DNA of 64,000 nucleotides. Origin: Neobacillus vireti. GTDB taxonomy: Bacteria > Bacillota > Bacilli > Bacillales > Cytobacillaceae. The notes under the pieces are model-generated. The model did not search any database and was not told the DNA's origin. It was given only the letters and a program-made list of their open reading frames with translations. The first letter of the stretch is position 1. Every line of letters begins with the position of its first letter. Shown here piece after piece: positions 44,557 to 52,462 of the stretch. A program made the position numbers and the translations under genes. The stretch covers positions 62,001-126,000 of the forward strand of contig NZ_LDNB01000014.1 in NCBI RefSeq assembly GCF_001026695.1, read 5' to 3'.

Positions 44557-44611
44557 AAACCATGGCTGTAGTAAACTCATTCTTTGGGTTGGCTGCAGTT
44601 ATGGTTTTTTT
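44557..44611 (+). terminator. Terminator after IclR B (repeat family with 56615-56675)
   Basis: AAACCATGGCTG and CTGCAGTTATGGTTT form a stem, followed by TTTTTTT. The sequence resembles that at 56615-56675 in both arms and in the middle ATTCTTT-GG block. Confidence 0.75.
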
Positions 44612-44624
44612 ATTTATCTTTATA

Positions 44625-44651
44625 TTTTTGAAAATATATAATTTTCAAAAA
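44625..44651. promoter_or_regulatory. 27-bp inverted repeat TTTTTGAAAAT-N5-ATTTTCAAAAA
   Basis: Perfect 11-bp arms around ATATA, between the terminator and the Crp/Fnr-type site of the NCS1 permease. The core TTTTGAAAATT recurs before IclR B (near 43623) and as AATTTTCGAAAATT at 50020-50033. Possible IclR operator. Confidence 0.4.
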
Positions 44652-44666
44652 ATAAATAATCATTAT

Positions 44667-44708
44667 GTTAATGAATTTACAATGAACTGCTGGATTTGCA
44701 TTTACAAT
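44667..44708 (+). promoter_or_regulatory. Crp/Fnr-type site and promoter of the NCS1 permease
   Basis: GTTAATGAATTTAC (44667-44680; one mismatch to GTTAA-N4-TTAAC), then 22 nt, then TACAAT (44703-44708). With a start 7 nt after the -10, the site centre is at about -41.5, the class II activator position. The same architecture occurs at three or four other promoters here. Confidence 0.65.
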
Positions 44709-44817
44709 CATGAACAAAGGGTTGACCTTTATCAACTTTCGAGGAGAGTGATAATAACATCAACAAATTTAACCGTCTCTTTCAAAATTTATTGATTATG
44801 TTAATGGAGGGGTAAAA

Positions 44818-46233
44818 ATGGGTTTTAGTCTTAATTTGAAACAAAAAATGGATGACCATGCCTTAGAAAGTATTCCTGACAATGAACGTAAATCTTGGCT
44901 GCAATTATCCAATAACACAATGGGGGTTTGTTCCACCATTGCCATTATGATGTTCGGTGCATTAGCGACTTTTTCTGCTGGGATGAAAGTAGGATTACTA
45001 GCAGGTATTGTTACGATTTTAATTGGAACAGCTATCGGGTTCCTTCTTGGTGATATTTCTCGAAAGGAAGGGCTTTCTAGTACAGTCATTACTCGATACT
45101 ATGGATTTGGAGTGAAAGGTTCAGTAGTATCTTCTATTGTTTTTGGTTTTATGGTTCTTGGCTTTTTAGCTTTGGAAAATGCTTTACTCTATAATGGAGT
45201 ACTGTTTTTCTTTAAAATGAAGCCAACCGCGTTAAATGCTGTTGTCATCTACGGGATTTTTACTTTAGCATGGATCTCCTTAGCCTTATTTGGCATCAAA
45301 TTAGTATATAGGGTAGCGGGAGTTACATTATTAGCTCTTACGATAGTTTTACTATACATGATCATTCATACGATGGGGTTCAGTGGAATCAGTTTAGGAG
45401 AAAGTATGTCCTTTGGTCGTCAGTTTGGACCATCCCAAGGCATTATGGATTTTGTTGCTGCTTTTAATATTTTAATCGGTTCTAGCGGAGCTTTAGCACT
45501 AACAGCGGCAGATTCTTGTCGATATGCACGTACTGGCAAAGATGTATTTTTGGCCAATCTTACTGGAATGTTAGTAATGAATATTGGTATGGTTATTGCT
45601 GGTGGTACCATTGCCTATATTGGGATGGAAAAGGTAGTCAATCATTATGTAGCAACCAGAGGCTTAACACATCAGGCGGCTTCGGCAGTTGCTTTAAATG
45701 ATATGGCATCGTTTTTCATTATCATGGCAGGGGTCATCGGATTTATTGTCTTATTCCTTGCAAATGGGAAAGCACAAGTATTAAATACGTATAGTGGTTC
45801 CTTAGCAATGACGAATGTTTTTTCTGCCTTTGGATGGAAAGGAAACCGCGCCTTATCCGTTGTTCTTTGTAATATTATTGCTTTAATTATGATTGCAATG
45901 AATATTTTGGGTTTAGTAGCAAAATGGTTAAATATGTTAGGTGTATTAACTACTTGCTTAGCTACCATCGTTATCATCGATCATTATTGGGTAAAGAAAA
46001 TTACACATAGAGAGGTTGGTGTCCATGTATGCGATACACTGAATGTCGCTGGAGTACTTACACTAATCCTCGCCTCTATAGCGGCTTTAACAATGAGCTT
46101 CATCCCAATGCCATTTGTAACTTCTACTGTTATAAGTATTGTCCTTTATCCTATCTTACGGTTATACATTTTTAAGCCAAACCTTGCCTCTAGTCAACAC
46201 GACCATCCTACCGGCGCTGAAATAAAAGCTTAA
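44818..46233 (+). CDS. NCS1 family permease (cytosine/purine/allantoin type)
   Basis: 471 residues, 12 predicted helices. Features of the CodB-like NCS1 family are the N-terminal SWLQLSNNTMGVCSTIAIMMFGAL, GLSSTVITRYYGFGVKG and the mid-protein GSSGALALTAADSCRYARTGKD. These are sodium- or proton-coupled importers of nucleobases, hydantoins or related planar heterocycles. Expression from a promoter with the same Crp/Fnr-type site as the upper-pathway genes suggests uptake of that pathway's substrate, for example isatin or another indole derivative (inference). RBS GGAGGGG. Confidence 0.85.
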   Translation: MGFSLNLKQKMDDHALESIPDNERKSWLQLSNNTMGVCSTIAIMMFGALATFSAGMKVGLLAGIVTILIGTAIGFLLGDISRKEGLSSTVITRYYGFGVKGSVVSSIVFGFMVLGFLALENALLYNGVLFFFKMKPTALNAVVIYGIFTLAWISLALFGIKLVYRVAGVTLLALTIVLLYMIIHTMGFSGISLGESMSFGRQFGPSQGIMDFVAAFNILIGSSGALALTAADSCRYARTGKDVFLANLTGMLVMNIGMVIAGGTIAYIGMEKVVNHYVATRGLTHQAASAVALNDMASFFIIMAGVIGFIVLFLANGKAQVLNTYSGSLAMTNVFSAFGWKGNRALSVVLCNIIALIMIAMNILGLVAKWLNMLGVLTTCLATIVIIDHYWVKKITHREVGVHVCDTLNVAGVLTLILASIAALTMSFIPMPFVTSTVISIVLYPILRLYIFKPNLASSQHDHPTGAEIKA

Positions 46234-46363
46234 TAAGGTAGTGATGGTTCTTTCACCTCGTAGGAGTAGGAAGGGCCGTCACAACTACTGCGTAAGGGTA
46301 TTTCTTTCCTAAGGGAAGAAGAACCGTCTGCACACAGCTACTAAAAGAATACATCTAATAAGA

Positions 46364-46409
46364 AAAAGAGGCTAATAAACTATTTTACGTAGATTATTAG
46401 CTTCTTTTC
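46364..46409. terminator. Terminator after the NCS1 permease
   Basis: AAAAGAGGCTAATAA / TTATTAGCTTCTTTT stem with T-rich end. Confidence 0.8.
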
Positions 46410-46610
46410 ATTTCAATATATGAAAAATTTGAAGGTGGAATATCTATTGATTTAGTCTAGAACTGTTAAACGGTGGGAGAGAGTGTTTAGACCATCGCGC
46501 AGGTATATTCGGCAGCTGTAGTAACTCTGTATTTGTTTAAGAGGGAGCGGGCATAGGTCAAGGAGGATGATGCCATTCTATGCCCCAATAATTTTTTTAT
46601 AAAGACCTGC
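46410..46610. other. Convergent intergenic region with a second hairpin
   Basis: About 200 nt. GGGCATAG (46549-46556) pairs with CTATGCCC (46578-46585), followed by AATAATTTTTTT on the plus strand; the loop holds AAGGAGGATG. Otherwise nothing coding is seen. Confidence 0.45.
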
Positions 46611-47123
46611 TTATACAGGTAGTTTTTGATTATAAAATTCTTTTGGAATAGCACCGAATACTCTACGGTGATAGAGCATTGGGTCTTTCTCTTTATCGAC
46701 TTGAAGATCTATCACTTCGCCAATTAATACGGTATGATCGCCTGCTTCAATGGCTTTAAAGGTTTTACATTCAAATACCCCAAAAGTCCCTTCAATAATG
46801 GGTAATCCGTTGGGGGAAAGCGCCCAGTTGCAAGTACTAAAGCGGTCTGTATGCTTGCTAGCAAAAGTTTGACAGAGTTCTCTTTGTTCTTCTGCTAAAA
46901 CATGGACGGCAAATTTTCCGCCTTCCGTAAATTCCTTGAGTGAGGACACTCGATGATCAATTGACCACAGCAGCATTAAGGGATCAAGGGATACAGAAGC
47001 AAATGAATTAACAGTTAGTCCCACCGGTGTTCCATCCTCTGTCGTTGTCGTAACAATCGTTACACCTGTTGGATAATTCCCCATAATTTGTTTAAATACC
47101 TCTTGTCTTTTTTCTTTATTCAT
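46611..47123 (-). CDS. Flavin reductase (HpaC-like), copy 2
   Basis: 170 residues, aligned end to end with the reductase at 37547-38059 (both share GNYPTGVTIVTT, SFASVSLDPL and FECKTFKAIEAGDHTV). RBS AAAGGGAG. It is the third gene of a minus-strand operon after the luciferase-like and phytoene-desaturase-like proteins, so it probably supplies reduced flavin to the luciferase-like monooxygenase. The duplication suggests two flavin-dependent hydroxylations in the island. Confidence 0.9.
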   Translation of the reverse strand: MNKEKRQEVFKQIMGNYPTGVTIVTTTTEDGTPVGLTVNSFASVSLDPLMLLWSIDHRVSSLKEFTEGGKFAVHVLAEEQRELCQTFASKHTDRFSTCNWALSPNGLPIIEGTFGVFECKTFKAIEAGDHTVLIGEVIDLQVDKEKDPMLYHRRVFGAIPKEFYNQKLPV

Positions 47124-47156
47124 AAAAAACCACTCCCTTTAAAATGTTGAATTAGT

Positions 47157-48722
47157 TCATTTAATTTGCAGGGCTGCTAGATAGCCGGAAGTTCCCCCAA
47201 GACCCGGTCCCGGATGGGTGGAGGCTCCGATATGAAATAAATTTTTAATAGGTGTTTCATGTCTTTGATATTTGGAAGTTGGCCGCCATAACAGCAACTG
47301 ATCAATTGATGCCACACCGGAATAAGGATCCCCACCGACTAAATTGACATTAGCTGACGCTAAATCTAAAGGAGAAAGAATTTTTCTACTTAAGATAATG
47401 TCTTTGAAGTTCGGGGCATGCTTGCTGATACGTTTTTCAATCCGTGCTGCATAGGCTTCAATTACCTCTTGGGTATATCCATTAGAAGTATCAATTTCAT
47501 CTAAGGCATCCCCTTTTAAGTGCCTAGGCATCTCTAATAACTGAACCCAAAGTGTATGCTTCCCTTCCGGGGCACGGCTTGGGTCAAATGCTGTATGCTG
47601 ACCAACGGCAATGGTGGCATCTTTTGGCAGCAGTCCGATAGACACTTCGTTTACTGATTGACTTACAGCTTCAACTCCACTTGTGATGTTGATCATGGCT
47701 GCTCTTCTAAATTCAGGATTTTCCCAATTCAAAGGGGCATCTAAAGCATAATGGATTTGCATTGATGCGTTGCCATATTTAAAGCTTTTCAAATCTTTCT
47801 TTAGTGATTCAGGTAGGGACACTTCTGTTAAAAGCTTCTCATATAATTGGTGGGGAGTTACATTTGCTAGAACATAATTAGCGAAATACTCCTGCTTTTC
47901 AGTCTGGACACCTTGTACTTTACCATTATTAATAAGAATTTTATCCACGTTCTCACTGGTTATAAATTGGCCGCCATTTCTTTCGACGATTTTCATTAAC
48001 GCCTTTACTAGTTGATTACCGCCTCCTTTCGGAATTGGCATACCGGCGGCTTCAAGAGCAAATATGAGAACCTGGAGCATAATATTACCTGCTGCATCAT
48101 TCGGACCAAGCCCTGTATGCAAAATCCAGGGGGCGAGGAGTGCTTTAATAACATCACTTTCGAAATGCTGGTCAAGTAACTGCGAGGCAGACTTCAGCAT
48201 GGTTCCTACTTCTCTTTTAAATTCCTGAATTCCCTTTCTCCTAACCGTTTTTAGTATTTTACGGATGGAAGACCAGGAAACAGGTTCATTTGATAGAAGA
48301 TGAAATACAAAATCGGAAATTTCTTCAAATTGCTCCATTAGGTCACGATACCTGTCCCCATCACCGGCCACAATCTGATTAAATGCTTGGATATTTTTTT
48401 TTCGATTGGCATATAAAACAGCACTTTTACCATTAGGTAAAATGACTCCGGCAGCAACATCCGTATTGAGGTATTCAAGGCCGTTTTTTTCTAGATCCTC
48501 TTTGAGCTCTGCATAGGCAGGACCGGAAACGAAATTTGGATGCCAGCCGGAAAAAACATCTGTTTTAAAGCCCGGGGCTGTTATTTCACTTGTTTTAATA
48601 CAACCACCTATCCAATTATTTTTTTCGAGGACTAATACTTTGTGCCCTTTTTTTGACAAGCAGGCTGCCGCAGTTAATGAATTAATACCACTTCCAATAA
48701 TTACGGTATCAAAATGCTTCAT
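47157..48722 (-). CDS. FAD-dependent oxidoreductase, phytoene-desaturase-like
   Basis: 521 residues. The N-terminal dinucleotide fold is FDTVIIGSGINSLTAAACLSKKGHKVLVLEKN, followed by GGCIKTSEI; the C-terminal FAD motif is NLFHIGASTHPGPGLGG (about residues 495-511). This is the CrtI/amine-oxidase-like NAD(P)/FAD superfamily, but no carotenoid genes are near. It lies between a luciferase-like monooxygenase and a flavin reductase in one operon. I infer oxidation of a pathway intermediate (for example an indoxyl or dioxindole-type alcohol to a ketone); the actual substrate is unknown. RBS GGAGGGG. Confidence 0.78.
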   Translation of the reverse strand: MKHFDTVIIGSGINSLTAAACLSKKGHKVLVLEKNNWIGGCIKTSEITAPGFKTDVFSGWHPNFVSGPAYAELKEDLEKNGLEYLNTDVAAGVILPNGKSAVLYANRKKNIQAFNQIVAGDGDRYRDLMEQFEEISDFVFHLLSNEPVSWSSIRKILKTVRRKGIQEFKREVGTMLKSASQLLDQHFESDVIKALLAPWILHTGLGPNDAAGNIMLQVLIFALEAAGMPIPKGGGNQLVKALMKIVERNGGQFITSENVDKILINNGKVQGVQTEKQEYFANYVLANVTPHQLYEKLLTEVSLPESLKKDLKSFKYGNASMQIHYALDAPLNWENPEFRRAAMINITSGVEAVSQSVNEVSIGLLPKDATIAVGQHTAFDPSRAPEGKHTLWVQLLEMPRHLKGDALDEIDTSNGYTQEVIEAYAARIEKRISKHAPNFKDIILSRKILSPLDLASANVNLVGGDPYSGVASIDQLLLWRPTSKYQRHETPIKNLFHIGASTHPGPGLGGTSGYLAALQIK

Positions 48723-48779
48723 TACCGCCCCTCCAATTTAGTATTTATGCCGTGAATACATGTATAAGAATAGATAGGA

Positions 48780-48810
48780 GGGGAATGCGGATGAAAAACA
48801 TTCCCCTTTA
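48780..48810. terminator. Hairpin between the luciferase-like and FAD oxidoreductase genes
   Basis: GGGGAATG / CATTCCCC stem with CTTT after it on the plus strand. In the direction of the operon it lacks a T run, so it may be an RNA-processing or partial attenuation element. Confidence 0.4.
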
Positions 48811-48839
48811 AAAGTTTAAAACTTTATTATGATGACTGA

Positions 48840-49922
48840 TTAAACGCGGTTTAATTGTGATTCTTTGGTATTTTTAAAGTTCGGCATGACTCTCTTGCTT
48901 AAAAGTTCCTGCTGTTTTAAAACTTTCCAATGATCCATGCCGCCATAATTTGTCAAGAAGTCAATTTCAACCAATCCTTCAACCTCTTGCTTGATTTTAT
49001 CAATCTTTTCACAAATTGCCTCAGGTGTTCCGGCCCAAACAACATTTTTCTCTAATAGTTCCTCATAGCTCATTCTTGGGAGACCTTGTAAGATACCTTT
49101 TGTATAGAAATGGAACCCCGCGTTCTTCATTCTTTCTACATCAGGTAATCCAACTGTAGGAGCAGCATTTCCTAAAAGGAAATTATAGAAATGTTCTTCA
49201 GCTTCTTGCCTAATCTGTTTTTCGTCTCCATCGCTCATATAAATGGAACGCAGCCAGATAATTTTAGGTTCGTGCCCATTTTCCCAGCAAGCTCTTCGAT
49301 ATATGTCGAATTTATCCAATAAAGTTGCTAGGGGCAATAAAGGAGGAACAAAAATTCCCCAGCCTTTTTCCCCGGCTTGTCGATAAGTATGTTCACTTGT
49401 TCCTCCGGTAGTAAATGGAATCTTCTTCTGAAGAGGATGAGGAACAACTTCTACATTATCAACAGTATAGTATTTACCAAAGTAGGACACTTTCTCTCCT
49501 CGAAGTGCCTGCTCAAGTATAGCAAGTGCTTCCTCAAAACGCGGTTTGGCTTCCTCAATTGGAATAATTCCTTGGTTTGGATAAACCCATGCGTGACCAC
49601 GACCGACACCTGCTTCTATACGTCCATTTGTTATAAGATCAGCGGCTGCAATTTCACCCGCCAAACGCAGCGGATTTTGAGCTGGCAAGATATGAAGTGC
49701 CGTTCTAAAGCGAATATTATTTGTCCGGCTGGCTACTGCTGAATATACCGCTAATGGGCTTGCTGAGATAGAAAATTTTGAAAAATGATGATGATCAATA
49801 AGAGAATAAACATCAAAACCGGCTTTATCGGCATGGATGATTTGTTCGATTACTTCATCATATACTTGTTTTTCCGTTTTTCCAGAAGGCAATTGCATTT
49901 CAGAATAAAGTCCAAATTTCAT
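48840..49922 (-). CDS. LLM class flavin-dependent monooxygenase (luciferase-like)
   Basis: 360 residues from ATG 49922 (AAGGAG 9 nt upstream; the TTG at 49931 is adjacent to the RBS and unlikely). The bacterial luciferase fold shows MKFGLYSEMQLPSGK, SLIDHHHFSKFSISASPLAVY, RFRTALHILPAQNPLRLAGEIAAADLITNGRIEAGVGRG and TTGGTSEHTYR. Such enzymes use reduced flavin and O2. With a flavin reductase in the same operon it is a complete two-component monooxygenase. Promoter-motif sharing with the isatin hydrolase-like operon suggests it oxidises the upstream substrate, possibly an indole (inference). Confidence 0.85.
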   Translation of the reverse strand: MKFGLYSEMQLPSGKTEKQVYDEVIEQIIHADKAGFDVYSLIDHHHFSKFSISASPLAVYSAVASRTNNIRFRTALHILPAQNPLRLAGEIAAADLITNGRIEAGVGRGHAWVYPNQGIIPIEEAKPRFEEALAILEQALRGEKVSYFGKYYTVDNVEVVPHPLQKKIPFTTGGTSEHTYRQAGEKGWGIFVPPLLPLATLLDKFDIYRRACWENGHEPKIIWLRSIYMSDGDEKQIRQEAEEHFYNFLLGNAAPTVGLPDVERMKNAGFHFYTKGILQGLPRMSYEELLEKNVVWAGTPEAICEKIDKIKQEVEGLVEIDFLTNYGGMDHWKVLKQQELLSKRVMPNFKNTKESQLNRV

Positions 49923-50061
49923 TTCAAACAACTCCTTAAGATTATTTTTACTGCTTGATGGAATTGTATATTTAAAGCCCCCTCTTCTTCTGCTAACTCA
50001 TTAACATTATTAATAAATCAATTTTCGAAAATTTCAAACAGGTGAAGAAAATAACCAAAAT

Positions 50062-50075
50062 GTTAACTAATTAAC
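50062..50075. promoter_or_regulatory. GTTAACTAATTAAC, Crp/Fnr-type palindrome upstream of the luciferase-like operon
   Basis: Perfect 5-4-5 match to GTTAA-N4-TTAAC. In the minus direction no -10 lies at the 21-22 nt distance; the best promoter (TTGAAA, 16 nt, TATTAA, ending near 50010) would put the site at about -65. A class I site or an operator with another role is possible. Confidence 0.55.
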
Positions 50076-50177
50076 TTTAAGATAATGTGGATAATTTTCG
50101 ATCAAAAAGAAATGAGTCAAGATGTTAATTTGACTATAGAGCATAATGGTACAACTTGATTCTGCACTTGAAATTAG

Positions 50178-50239
50178 AAAAAACTCCTATTGTAGAAGTT
50201 TTGTTTACGTTGCAAACAAGCTTCTACTTAGGAGTTTTT
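50178..50239. terminator. Strong bidirectional terminator
   Basis: AAAAACTCCTA-TTGTAGAAG and CTTCTAC-TTAGGAGTTTTT pair over about 20 bp. It lies directly downstream of the small gene at 50241-50519. Confidence 0.88.
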
Positions 50240-50240
50240 A

Positions 50241-50519
50241 CTATACAGCGGTATTCATATACTCGGCCAAAAGGTTGATAAGATTGCCTTTTCCAAACTT
50301 GATTTTGCATTCTTCTACATTTTTTAATGAACTAACATAAAAAAGAAGGAAATCTAATATTTTTTTTCGACGAACCTCTATACTTTCAGCGGAATTTTTA
50401 TAGAACCATTCATCGATTGTGTTGTATACACCCCTGTTTAAACCAAATGTTTCTTTACAATACCTGGAAAACAACTGATCAGGAAGATTAATTATTGTTT
50501 TTTGTTCAACAAATATCAT
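50241..50519 (-). CDS. Hypothetical small soluble protein in the catabolic island
   Basis: 92 residues with AGGGGGAATTCG before the ATG and a strong terminator after the stop, so it is a real transcription unit. It is helical and charged (FYKNSAESIEVRRKKILDFL, EECKIKFGKGNLINLLAEYM), with two Cys and no membrane segment. I do not recognise it. A Crp/Fnr-type site lies at 50571-50584 with TAGAGT 22 nt away in its direction, so it may belong to the upper-pathway regulon. Confidence 0.6.
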   Translation of the reverse strand: MIFVEQKTIINLPDQLFSRYCKETFGLNRGVYNTIDEWFYKNSAESIEVRRKKILDFLLFYVSSLKNVEECKIKFGKGNLINLLAEYMNTAV

Positions 50520-50542
50520 CGAATTCCCCCTTTCTATTTATT

Positions 50543-50584
50543 ACTCTACAAAATAAAAACAGTAGTCATTGTTAAACTATTAAT
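50543..50584 (-). promoter_or_regulatory. Weak Crp/Fnr-type site and -10 for the small hypothetical gene
   Basis: GTTAAACTATTAAT (50571-50584, one mismatch to GTTAA-N4-TTAAC). On the minus strand, 22 nt further, TAGAGT (50548-50543) matches TATAAT at four of six positions. Confidence 0.4.
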
Positions 50585-50621
50585 ATTTTTTTATAAACCT
50601 TTGCGAAATTTTAGGATAATT

Positions 50622-50662
50622 GTTAATGGATTAACGGAAGCAAAATATCAGTGCAGTATGAT
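50622..50662 (+). promoter_or_regulatory. Crp/Fnr-type site and promoter of the TPP enzyme-isatin hydrolase operon
   Basis: GTTAATGGATTAAC (50622-50635), a perfect GTTAA-N4-TTAAC, then 21 nt, then TATGAT (50657-50662). No good -35 box is present, as expected for an activator-dependent promoter. Confidence 0.75.
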
Positions 50663-50707
50663 ATAGCTAGTAAAAGTTATCAAAAAACATGCAAGGAGGA
50701 ATTTCAT

Positions 50708-52462
50708 TTGTATAACACTGGAGCAGCATTTTTAGAAGCTTTACAAGAAGCAGGTGTTTCTTATATTTTTGCTAATTTGGGAAGTGACCACCCGGCGATT
50801 ATTGAAAATTTGGCGATCGCCAAAAAGGAAAATAAGGAATTACCAGAAGTCATTACCTGCCCTCACGAATTTGTGGCATTAACTGCTGCGCAAGGGTATG
50901 CACAAGCAACAGGTGAGCCGCAGGCAGTGATCGTTCATGTAGAATGCGGTACACAAAATTTAGGTGGAGCCATTCATAATGCCTACAAAAGCAGAGTTCC
51001 TGTATTAGTTTTTGCTGGTGCATCACCATATACCCAAGAAAATGAATTGGCTGGAAGCCGAAATGAATTTATTCATTGGATTCAGGATGTTTTTGACCAA
51101 CGCGGGATTATGCGCGGTTATACAAAATATAATAATGAAATTCGAACCGGAGCAAATGTCAAGCAGCTTGTACATCGTGCATTACAAATTGCTAAAAGTG
51201 ATCCTAAGGGTCCAGTTTACCTAATGGGACCAAGAGAAGTGATGGAAGAGCCGGCCAAGCCCGTAGAGATTCAAAAAGAACTATGGGAGCCGATTTCCCC
51301 GGGAGCCATTTCTCCACAAAAAATTAAAGAATTAACGAATGATTTATTGTCAGCTAAAAATCCACTTGTTGTTACCTCTTATTTAGGAAGAAAAAAAGAA
51401 GCGGTTGAAGAACTAGTGCGTTTATGTGAACGATTGGCGATTCCTGTCATTGAATCCATACCAAGTTATCTGAATTTTCCGAGTGATAATCCGATGCACT
51501 GCGGTTCCTATTGGAATACTGAAAAGCAGATTAACGTTCTTGATGAAGCCGATTTTATACTCGTATTAGATAGCGATGTTCCATGGATTCCTGTAAGAAA
51601 CAAACCGTCTAACAATGCAACTATTTATTACATTGATGTTGATCCGTTGAAAGAACAAATGCCTTTATGGTATATCCCATCAAAACGTTTTTTTAAAGCA
51701 GATGCATACACAGCACTTCAGCAAATTAATGATTACCTGGATAAAAATAGTGATATCGATCAAGGGGTGGTATCCCAGCGCTGGAAACAACACTCTGAAT
51801 ACCATAATCGACAAGCAGAAGAAAGAGCTATTATAGAAAAGGCAGAAAGCGATGTAATTACACCTGAATTTCTAACCGCCTGTATAAGGGAAATAACAGA
51901 CGAAAATACAATCGTATTGAATGAAGGAATTACAAGTCATGAGATAATATCCAACCATATAGGGGCAACTATTCCTGGGTCTTATTATGGAAGTCCTGCA
52001 GGTTCACTTGGATGGAACGGTGGTGCCGCAATAGGGATGAAATTAGCTAATCCAGATAAGACGATTATCAGTCTCACTGGAGATGGTTCCTACCTATTCA
52101 GTATTCCTTCCACTGTTCATTGGATGGCAAAAAGATATAATACCCCATTCTTAACAGTTATTTATAACAACTCAGGTTGGAAGGCGCCAAAACAGTCAAC
52201 GCTTGGTGTCCACCCACACGGTATCGCCAAACAAACGGAAGAATTCTTTGTCCATTTTGACCCGCCGGCAGATTTATCGAGAATTGCTACTGCTGCTGGG
52301 GAGGCGCATTCAATTATGGTGAAAAATCGTGCGAAGCTGAAAAGTGCGCTTAAAGAAGGTTTGCAGTTTGTGAAAGAAGGGAGATCTGCTGTTATTGACG
52401 TTTATATCCCACATGTTTATACGGCTGAAAATACCAATACCTTCGTAAAGGAGACAGTCTAA
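50708..52462 (+). CDS. TPP-dependent 2-oxo acid decarboxylase-like enzyme, candidate isatinate decarboxylase
   Basis: 584 residues from TTG 50708 (AAGGAGG 8 nt upstream); the frame from 50651 would start inside the promoter. It has the three-domain acetolactate synthase/benzoylformate decarboxylase architecture. The N-terminal catalytic Glu54 lies in CPHEFVALTAAQGYAQATG, a central domain includes a FAD/regulatory-like fold, and the C-terminal TPP-binding motif runs from GDGSYLF to YNN (about residues 475-505). It is coupled (TAATG) to the isatin hydrolase-like gene. Isatinate is a 2-oxo acid (2-aminophenylglyoxylate), so its decarboxylation to 2-aminobenzaldehyde is my inferred reaction. Confidence 0.8.
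   Translation: MYNTGAAFLEALQEAGVSYIFANLGSDHPAIIENLAIAKKENKELPEVITCPHEFVALTAAQGYAQATGEPQAVIVHVECGTQNLGGAIHNAYKSRVPVLVFAGASPYTQENELAGSRNEFIHWIQDVFDQRGIMRGYTKYNNEIRTGANVKQLVHRALQIAKSDPKGPVYLMGPREVMEEPAKPVEIQKELWEPISPGAISPQKIKELTNDLLSAKNPLVVTSYLGRKKEAVEELVRLCERLAIPVIESIPSYLNFPSDNPMHCGSYWNTEKQINVLDEADFILVLDSDVPWIPVRNKPSNNATIYYIDVDPLKEQMPLWYIPSKRFFKADAYTALQQINDYLDKNSDIDQGVVSQRWKQHSEYHNRQAEERAIIEKAESDVITPEFLTACIREITDENTIVLNEGITSHEIISNHIGATIPGSYYGSPAGSLGWNGGAAIGMKLANPDKTIISLTGDGSYLFSIPSTVHWMAKRYNTPFLTVIYNNSGWKAPKQSTLGVHPHGIAKQTEEFFVHFDPPADLSRIATAAGEAHSIMVKNRAKLKSALKEGLQFVKEGRSAVIDVYIPHVYTAENTNTFVKETV

Noticed and set aside
47157..48722. Carotenoid (phytoene) desaturase
   Set aside because: Only the superfamily fold matches. 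No crtB/crtM or other carotenoid gene is near, and it is embedded in an aromatic oxygenase operon.
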